DNA of 64,000 bases from Lumbricus rubellus (taxonomy: Eukaryota > Annelida > Clitellata > Crassiclitellata > Lumbricidae). Both the position numbers and the translations under genes were made by a program. A model generated the notes under the pieces. The model searched no databases and was not told where the DNA came from. It worked only from the letters and a program-made list of their open reading frames with translations. Shown piece by piece: positions 46,284 to 64,000 of this stretch. Positions within the stretch are counted from its first letter, which is position 1. The number at the start of each line of letters is the position of its first letter. The stretch covers positions 45,083,986 to 45,147,985 of the forward strand of contig OX243815.1 in assembly GCA_945859605.1 (NCBI GenBank), given 5' to 3'.

Positions 46284-47301
46284 GGTGGCCCAAAAAAAGT
46301 GATAACACCTCGTATAATGTACTATAATTAGTTCAAATCTGTTTAGACTATGTCCATAATAGCTGAAAAAGTTCACTAATTTACTTACTTAACTGTTTAG
46401 TCATATGACATCATTATTACGACAACTTCCGGTCAACATTTTTTATTTTTTATTTGCCAATCGTCAACTTCTGCGTGTTTTGAAGATATTTTAACCAGAA
46501 TGACAAAAATCACAACAAAAGACCGTATTCTGATTAAAAATTTGCGAATTGAGAAACATTGGAGTGCAAGGCATATACGAAAAATGTGTTTCCACACAAA
46601 GCTTATAGAGTCAGTTGGATTATTAAATAAATTGATAATGACGGTACAACAGAACGTAAACGCGGAAGTGGTCGGCCAAAGTCTGCTTGAACACGACAGA
46701 ACATTGAGCGGGTGAGTGAGCTGATCTGCAGTCAAGAAGATGATCCTCACAGTCACAAAGTCCGTGGAAAATTCAAAGAGAAAAGGGTAGCCTATATCAC
46801 GGTCGTCGATGTAACGTATTTTTTAAGCAATATTTACAACTGAAAACGAACAAGCGTGTGATCGGGCAGACGCTCAACGAAAATTGCAAATTGAAACGTT
46901 TGCAACGTAGTTAGCAGCTACTTGAACCGTTTCCTACTGACAGAAGTGTACGAACCATCTGGTTTACAGACGAAAAGACATTCACTGTTGCCACGCCATT
47001 TAATTCTCAACATGGTCGACGTTGGTCGTATTTATTCAATTGAATCAAAGAAAAGACAATTAAGTTCCAGAAAGGAGACATACGAGAACGTGAACTTTTC
47101 AGCTGCGGTATCATGGTATCAGTTGGTGTTTCTCGCTTACAAAAAAGTTGTTCAGAGGCAAGAGGGACACATTGAACATGTTTTATGAGTAGAGTAATTA
47201 CTACTTGGCATACGACAGTAAATTACAAAACGTTATATTGATTCAATTATATTAAATGACCCTTTTCTAGGTTGTGTTATCACTTTTTTTGGGCCACCCT
47301 G
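46281..47301 (+). mobile_element. Mariner-type transposon with decayed, deleted transposase
   Basis: Perfect 28-bp terminal inverted repeats starting CAGGGTGGCCCAAAAAAAGT, at 46281-46308 and 47274-47301, inside a TA repeat as expected for TA-target elements. Transposase relics on the plus strand: MTKITTKDRILIKNLRIEKH (helix-turn-helix), RKRGSGRPKSART linker, WFTDEKTFTVATPFN (first catalytic Asp region), then VSVGVSRLQK. Stops and frame changes occur between the pieces, and at 1.02 kb the element lacks the rest of the catalytic core. It is a dead copy. Confidence 0.92.
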
Positions 47302-47865
47302 TATATATATAGGCCTATATATATATTGCATATATAACATATAGGCTATATTATATATATTGCATATATTTAACATTATATGCTATTTTATATATACCGG
47401 TAGAGTTAAGCAAAATGTATTCACAGCTGTTATCGACTGATAACACTGGAACCGCGCTGAACCGACGGCTGGCGGCCAGAAAACACAGCTGCACAGCAAG
47501 AGATAGGAGGCCGCGGCTATCAGAAACACATACGCCCACCGTTATGTATGTATTTTAATTTGCAAACGTTGATTACAGACGGGGATCACTGAGTTCAATT
47601 CGCTTTTCTTTCGCCACTCGTCTGTACGTCGATAGCATATTTTCTAATCATTTCAATTTCTCAATCAAAATTACACGCATAAAATTGTGTTTCGATGATC
47701 GTTACAGGCATTTTGGTTTCTTATAATTATTATTCTAAGAACATTGCCTCGTTTCGAAAGACTGTTTTAAAGGCGCTATATAATAGCATGATATAGACCC
47801 AAACACTGGACATAGATAGTGAGCGGACATGTAGACACCCAGACAGCCAAATAGCAGTGTTGTTG
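47302..47865. other. AT-rich intergenic sequence
   Basis: TATA-rich to about 47400, then sequence with no recognised feature. Confidence 0.35.
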
Positions 47866-48025
47866 TCAAGACCTCAAACCTCAAGACCAAGACCAAGACT
47901 TTGAACCTCAAGACCAAGACCAAGGCCAAGACTTTGAACCTCAAGACCAAGACCAAGACCAAGACTTTTGGGCTCAAGACCAAGACAAGACCAAGACTTT
48001 TGGTCTCAAGACCAAGACAAGACCT
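47866..48025 (+). repeat. Left (CAAGAC)n array
   Basis: Repeats of CAAGACCAAGACC with interspersed TTTGAACCTCAAGAC and TTTTGGTCTCAAGACC words. Confidence 0.85.
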
Positions 48026-48597
48026 TGCGAAAATGCAGGTTCTGCTATCTTAATGAAAACGTATTTTATTCATACAAAGCAACTCTGTAACCAAACTGCA
48101 GAGAATTCCGAGTTCAGTTCGTGCACGCCTACAAAACTCCTTAATGTGATTAGGCTATGTGCAATGTTATTGCAAATGGCTGTTGCATTTTAACAGAACC
48201 ATTTCACTCAGAATTTTCTGACCATGCAAGGCGTGCCAGGTGTGGCCTCATGAAAATTCAACCATGCGAAAAATAAGTTCTACACTGGTGCTGAAGTTGC
48301 TGGCACGCACAGCATCTTTTCAAGCACTGGATAGGCCTATAAATTAATGTAGAAATCGTGAGTCTTTTTTAAAATCCTGCCATGGCGTATCTGGACATTT
48401 CCAACGGAGAAAGCGCCCAGAAATAAAATAATTTTCCTCAGAAAATTTGACGAAATTATAGTTTTTAGTTGCTGCTTATTATAATTATTGTATTAGGCCT
48501 ACATGAACTGCCATATTATACCATGATTTCATTTTCTACTACATAATTATAATTTTATTAGTTATTATTATAATATAATCATGATACTATCGTGAAG

Positions 48598-48795
48598 GCA
48601 GGTCTTGGTCTTGGTCTTGAAAAACCAAGACCAAGACTTTGAACCTCAAGACCAAGACCAAGACCAAGACCAAGACTTTGGCCCTCAAGACCAAGACCAA
48701 GACCAAGACTTTGAACCTCAAGACCAAGACCAAGACCAAGCCTTTTAAAACCGAACTCGAGCGCACTCGAGACCAAGACTTTGGTCTCGAGGATC
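48598..48795 (+). repeat. Right (CAAGAC)n array
   Basis: The same hexamer family and the same TTTGAACCTCAAGACC words as at 47866-48025, in the same orientation. It begins with one inverted stretch (GGTCTTGGTCTTGGTCTTG). Confidence 0.85.
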
Positions 48796-49007
48796 AAAAA
48801 GTCTGCCAAATAGACAGACAACGAACACAGATAGGCAGACAAACAGATAAACAAATATAATAATTAGCACACTTTAGCAGGAAAACAGACAAATACAATG
48901 AACAGGCCGCATTAACTTTCAAGACGAGATAAGTAGACCAGACATAAGGACAAAAATTTATTTTATAGCCAGTCAGACAGACAAGCAGGCAGGCTGGCAA
49001 GCAAGCA

Positions 49008-49207
49008 NNNNNNNNNNNNNNNNNNNNNNNNNNNNNNNNNNNNNNNNNNNNNNNNNNNNNNNNNNNNNNNNNNNNNNNNNNNNNNNNNNNNNNNNNNNNN
49101 NNNNNNNNNNNNNNNNNNNNNNNNNNNNNNNNNNNNNNNNNNNNNNNNNNNNNNNNNNNNNNNNNNNNNNNNNNNNNNNNNNNNNNNNNNNNNNNNNNNN
49201 NNNNNNN
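49008..49207. other. Assembly gap (200 N)
   Basis: Exactly 200 undetermined bases, the usual scaffold placeholder, so the true distance is unknown. Flanks are (CAGG/CAAG)- and (TCAC)-type simple repeats. Confidence 0.99.
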
Positions 49208-49260
49208 ATTTTGCAGGAAGGGGCAGAACGCTTCGACCTCGGTCAAATGTTTCTGTCAGC

Positions 49261-50340
49261 CACTTCAAGATCACTCACTCACACACTCACTCACTCACCC
49301 ACACACACCCACCCACCAACTCACTCACTCACTCACTTACTCACTCACTCACTCACTCACTCACTCACTCACTCACTTACTCACTCACTCACTATAGCCC
49401 TTTCCGTTTTAACAATAATTCCAACTCATCAATTTACGCTTTCATGTATCCAGATGATACCAGATCATCTCGCCGCCATTCAATCAATGTCATCTCCCAT
49501 CTATTAATTATTTCCATCTATTAATTATTCCCATCTATTAATTATTCCCATCTATTAATTATTTCCATCTATTAATTATTTCCATCTATCCTTCACTCCA
49601 GCTCACCAGTCACCTCTTTCGTCCATCCATTATTCCAACGCTTCATCCCTCCATATCTCCATATTTACACACGTTCATCCCCCACCCACCCTGCCACCCT
49701 GCCACCCTGCCACCATGCCACCCTGCCATCCGCCAATCTCCACACGCCTCCAATGCCCTCCATCCATTGACCATTCCCTTCGCATATATACGTGTATTCC
49801 GCATTCCACCTCATTCATACAAATACATATACCCACACTTTTCCACCTCCGACACTCTCATCTCTCCATCCTTTCATCTTTCCAATCATCCATCCATCCA
49901 TCCAGCCATCCTTCTCCATGATGCACCCTTCCACATCGAGTAATCTATTAATTTCTTCCATCTATCCCACCCACTCCTTGCATCCAATCTCCTGACCCCC
50001 AGCCCTACCACTCCTCGTCTATCCCACCGGCAAGCGCATTATCGCAACCGGCGCACGCACGCACGCACTCTTCGCCATTCATTCCACCTTTCCTCCAGTC
50101 CACTCCTCTTCCACCTCCTCTTCCACCTCCTCTTCCATCTCCTCTTCCACCTTATCCACCTCCACCGCCTTCGACCTTTCCCAGTTCTGCGAACCATCGG
50201 CCTCAACCTACCATCGTCTTACCACTTTGCGCACCGAGCTCCATCCATCCGTCCATCCATCCATCCGTCCATCCATCCATCCGTCCATCCATCCGTCCAT
50301 CCTTCGCTCCATCAATCCATCCCTTGCTCCTCCATCAATC
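49261..50340 (+). repeat. Pyrimidine-rich simple-repeat block
   Basis: (TCAC)n at 49270-49395, six copies of CCATCTATTAATTATT at 49498-49590, (CCACCCTG)n near 49690, and (CATC)n at 50240-50330. The plus strand is strongly C/T-biased. No gene. Confidence 0.85.
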
Positions 50341-50639
50341 CAACAGCCTCCAGCTGCAATTCGTTCCATCAGGCATCGTTGCCGAAGCTCCAGGTCTTTC
50401 TCGTCGAACACAATAGCCTCCAGACCGACGTAACTCCACCGGCTGCTCGTGCTAGGCCCTTAGCATCCACATCAGCAACATCAGCAGCAGCAGCAGCAGC
50501 ATCTGCAGAAGCAACTGCCATGGTAGCCGTATTAGCACCATCATCAGCTGCAGTGGCCTTGGAGAGGCGCGTGTAACGCAAATAGACCCTCAGTCACTCG
50601 GCCTCCTCCTCGTCTACGTATGCCTAGTTGTCTACATGT

Positions 50640-50692
50640 AGACGCTGCTGCTGCTGCTGTTTGCTGCTGCTGCTGCTGCTGTTGCTGTTGCA
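50640..50692 (+). repeat. (GCT)n trinucleotide repeat
   Basis: CTGCTGCTGCTG stretches with TTTGCTG and TTGCTG interruptions. Confidence 0.9.
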
Positions 50693-50754
50693 CATCATCG
50701 GCGCCGCCTGCAGAGACTGTGGCCGATGTGCTGCAGCGGAGAGAGTGAGATGGA

Positions 50755-51535
50755 AGGGCTGCGGCAAGAAGGACAGAAGGAAGAGAAGGATGAAGAGGAG
50801 GAGGGGAAGAAGTAGGAAGAGAAGAAGGAGGAGGAGAAGAAGAAGGAGGAGGAAGAAGAGGAGGAGAAGGAGGAAGAAGAGAAGGAGAAGGGAAGGAGGA
50901 GGAGGAAGAAGAGGAGGAGAAGGGAAGGAGGAGGAGGAAGAAGAAGAGGAGAAGGGAAGGAGGAGGAGGAAAAGTAGCACAAGTAGGAGCAAGAAGTTGA
51001 GGATTGAAGAAATATAGAGGAAGCAAAGGAGCAGGATTAACATATTAAGGAAGAAGAAGAAAGAGATGACTTACATAAGAGAGACAGAGAGAAAGAGAGA
51101 TGGGGAGACAAAGACAGACATACAGACACACAGACAGACACACAGACAGACACACAGAGGGGAGAAGAAAGAGAAAGAACACGTAGAAGGAAAGCATAGC
51201 CGACAGAGGACAAGGATTACGGGAAGTGAATAATACCAAAACAAGGAGGACAGAAGCTCTTCAAAGAAGGAGGAAGATAACAAGGAGGAGGAATCGAGTT
51301 CAAAGACAGAGAAGGAGTAGAAAGTGTAGGAGTAGTAGGAGGAGGAGGAAGAGGGAAGCAGACAAGGAGACATATAAAAGAGAAAGAGTATGGAGAAACA
51401 AACGCTCAACAACAAAGCCGCAGGAAGACTCGTAGATTAAGCTAGAGGAGAGAAGTGGAAAGAGGGAGAGAGGAGGACAAGTAAGAAGTGGGAGCGAGAC
51501 TAAGAAAGCGAAGCAGAAGGAGGAGGTGGTATAAT
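50755..51535 (+). repeat. Polypurine tract, about 780 bp
   Basis: The plus strand is almost only A and G (GGAGGAGAAGAAGGAGG types), with a short (CAGA)n part at 51100-51160. It gives long Ser/Pro/Leu or Arg/Lys/Glu open frames that are composition artefacts. Confidence 0.9.
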
Positions 51536-51654
51536 GCCAGACGAGAAACAGAGAGGGGGAGCCTCGCATACATACATGTATATTGTATAGGCGATCATAC
51601 ACTTCGCACCGTGTCCGCCACAGGCGAGAAAACACATCGTAGACTCAATGCAGA

Positions 51655-51730
51655 CCACGGCAGCCACCACCAACACTACCACCACCACCACTGCCACCAC
51701 CACCACTACCACCACCACTACCACCAGCGC
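51655..51730 (+). repeat. (CCA)n repeat
   Basis: ACCACCACC arrays with CTA and CTG interruptions. Confidence 0.85.
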
Positions 51731-52359
51731 TGCGGCAGCTATAGCACAACCAGCCAGTAGTAGCTCATCTCGACTATAGGAGCAACCTAGATCCTTTGAC
51801 CGAAGAAGAAGCACACGAACACCAACCCCGCCTCGTCAACACCGGTGACTTGTACAGGAGCTACAAAAACGATCTGGCGCTAGAAAAGCGATTGAAGTTT
51901 AAGACGCCCCACACGCATTCACATATCGATCGATAGATAGATTGGAGTTTTCGTCGGTCGGTTGTGGCGACATAGAAGTCATTATATAAAAGTTGAAAAT
52001 CGATATCAATCAAGCAGGTCGTTTAATCGTCGGTCGCGTGGGCTGTCTGCATACCTGTCTGTCCGTCTGTCTGTCCGTCTGCCTGTCTGTATCGGTCGGT
52101 CATAGAGAGGGGCAAAGACGAAGACGAAGACGATAATAAGTCGATAATTATATGAGACGACGATAATAGAGTCGTCATCTGTTTCTTCGTTTTTCCGCAT
52201 CTTATGTGTAGGACTACTGTAACAGACCGACGTCAACTTCGATTCTTCTTCTGCTGCTCTCACCTCGTTCAGCGATTATTCTTATCTAGCGCCGATTATT
52301 ATTTCTGTCTGTGAGTTGGTGACGCCGTCGTCGTCACGGTGTTATTCCGATTCTAAGTC

Positions 52360-63619
<11,260 letters not shown>

Positions 63620-63639
63620 GTAAGACCACCAACCATCCG

Positions 63640-64000
63640 TCATTCATTCCGTCTTTCACTCGGTCTTTCATTTCGTCACTCCTGCCTTCACTCTGCCGTC
63701 ACTCCTTCCGTCATTCCATCCGTCATTTATTCCGTCATTCCATCCGTCATTCCATCCGTCATTCCATCCGTCATTCCATCCGTCATTCCATCCGTCATTC
63801 ATTCCGTCATTCATTTCGTCATTCATTTCGTCATTCATTTCGTCATTCCTGCCAAAATGAGCCCCGAAGTTCATTCAGTCACTCCTGCCGTCAGTCCTTT
63901 CGTCACTCGGCCCTCACTCCTTCCGTCATTCCTTCTGTCACTCCTTCCGTCACTCTGCCGTCACTCCTTCCGTCATTCCTGCCGTCATTCCTTCCATCAC
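63640..64000 (+). repeat. TCCGTCATTCCA minisatellite at intron 3 start
   Basis: 12-bp units (CATTCCATCCGT, variants CACTCCTTCCGT, CATTCATTTCGT) fill the sequence from 20 bases after the exon 3 donor to the window end. Confidence 0.9.

Noticed and set aside
50544..51815. Many open frames (Ser/Pro/Leu-rich, Arg/Lys/Glu-rich)
   Set aside because: Produced by the polypurine tract and trinucleotide repeats; no conserved motif, and both strands are open at once.

Overview
This window looks like a chromosomal piece of a marine invertebrate animal, probably a deuterostome such as an echinoderm. The assignment rests on intron-rich genes with canonical GT-AG introns, orthologues of animal proteins, LINE-derived tails ending in GCGCTATATAAAT, a very common AGGCCTA motif and a mostly AT-rich, repeat-crowded intergenic landscape. 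The species cannot be decided from sequence alone. There is one 200-base run of N (49008-49207).

Six protein-coding genes can be assembled exon by exon. (1) The last seven exons of a muscle myosin heavy chain (+, 1-7141), about 640 residues of coiled-coil rod ending in a short tailpiece. (2) A FAM241B orthologue (-, 13570-14802; 2 exons, 187 aa) with an added glycine-rich tail. (3) A 90-residue single-pass membrane protein of unknown family (+, 17530-18459; 2 exons). (4) A complete 16-exon ACSF2, a mitochondrial medium-chain acyl-CoA synthetase (-, 20313-32606; 624 aa). (5) A complete coding set for STAMBP/AMSH, an endosomal JAMM deubiquitinase (-, 37570-43881; 9 exons, 453 aa). (6) The first three exons of a calmodulin-like gene (+, 52360-63619, continuing past the window), whose intron phases match vertebrate CALM genes but whose N-terminus differs. 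The neighbours do unrelated jobs; no operon or cluster logic is visible. FAM241B and the 90-aa gene are divergent (head to head), the 90-aa gene and ACSF2 converge, and ACSF2 and STAMBP lie in tandem.

Much of the rest is mobile DNA. At least 18 fragments come from LINE 3' ends or reverse transcriptase. Six copies of a tRNA-derived SINE carry the same 3' tail as the main LINE, apparently including the LINE's last codons and stop. There are several non-autonomous DNA transposons with visible target-site duplications: hAT-like copies at 16701-17463, 34537-36680 and 59562-59901, and an 8-bp-duplication element at 15779-16677. A mariner-type element with perfect 28-bp ends and a decayed, internally deleted transposase lies at 46281-47301. 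Two fold-back elements (15779-16677 and 56382-57035) have different end arrays but share an interior motif; this is the best candidate here for an undescribed element family.

Tandem repeats fill most remaining space: a 22-bp array at 12.6-13.0 kb, an AT-rich array at 10.0-11.0 kb, a 1-kb pentanucleotide array at 54.0-55.05 kb, a polypyrimidine block followed by a polypurine block at 49.2-51.5 kb upstream of the calmodulin-like first exon, and long tetranucleotide arrays at 62-64 kb that abut its third exon. I found no evidence for an exotic multi-gene system. The novel-looking material is in the transposable elements and in repeats that interact with splice sites.
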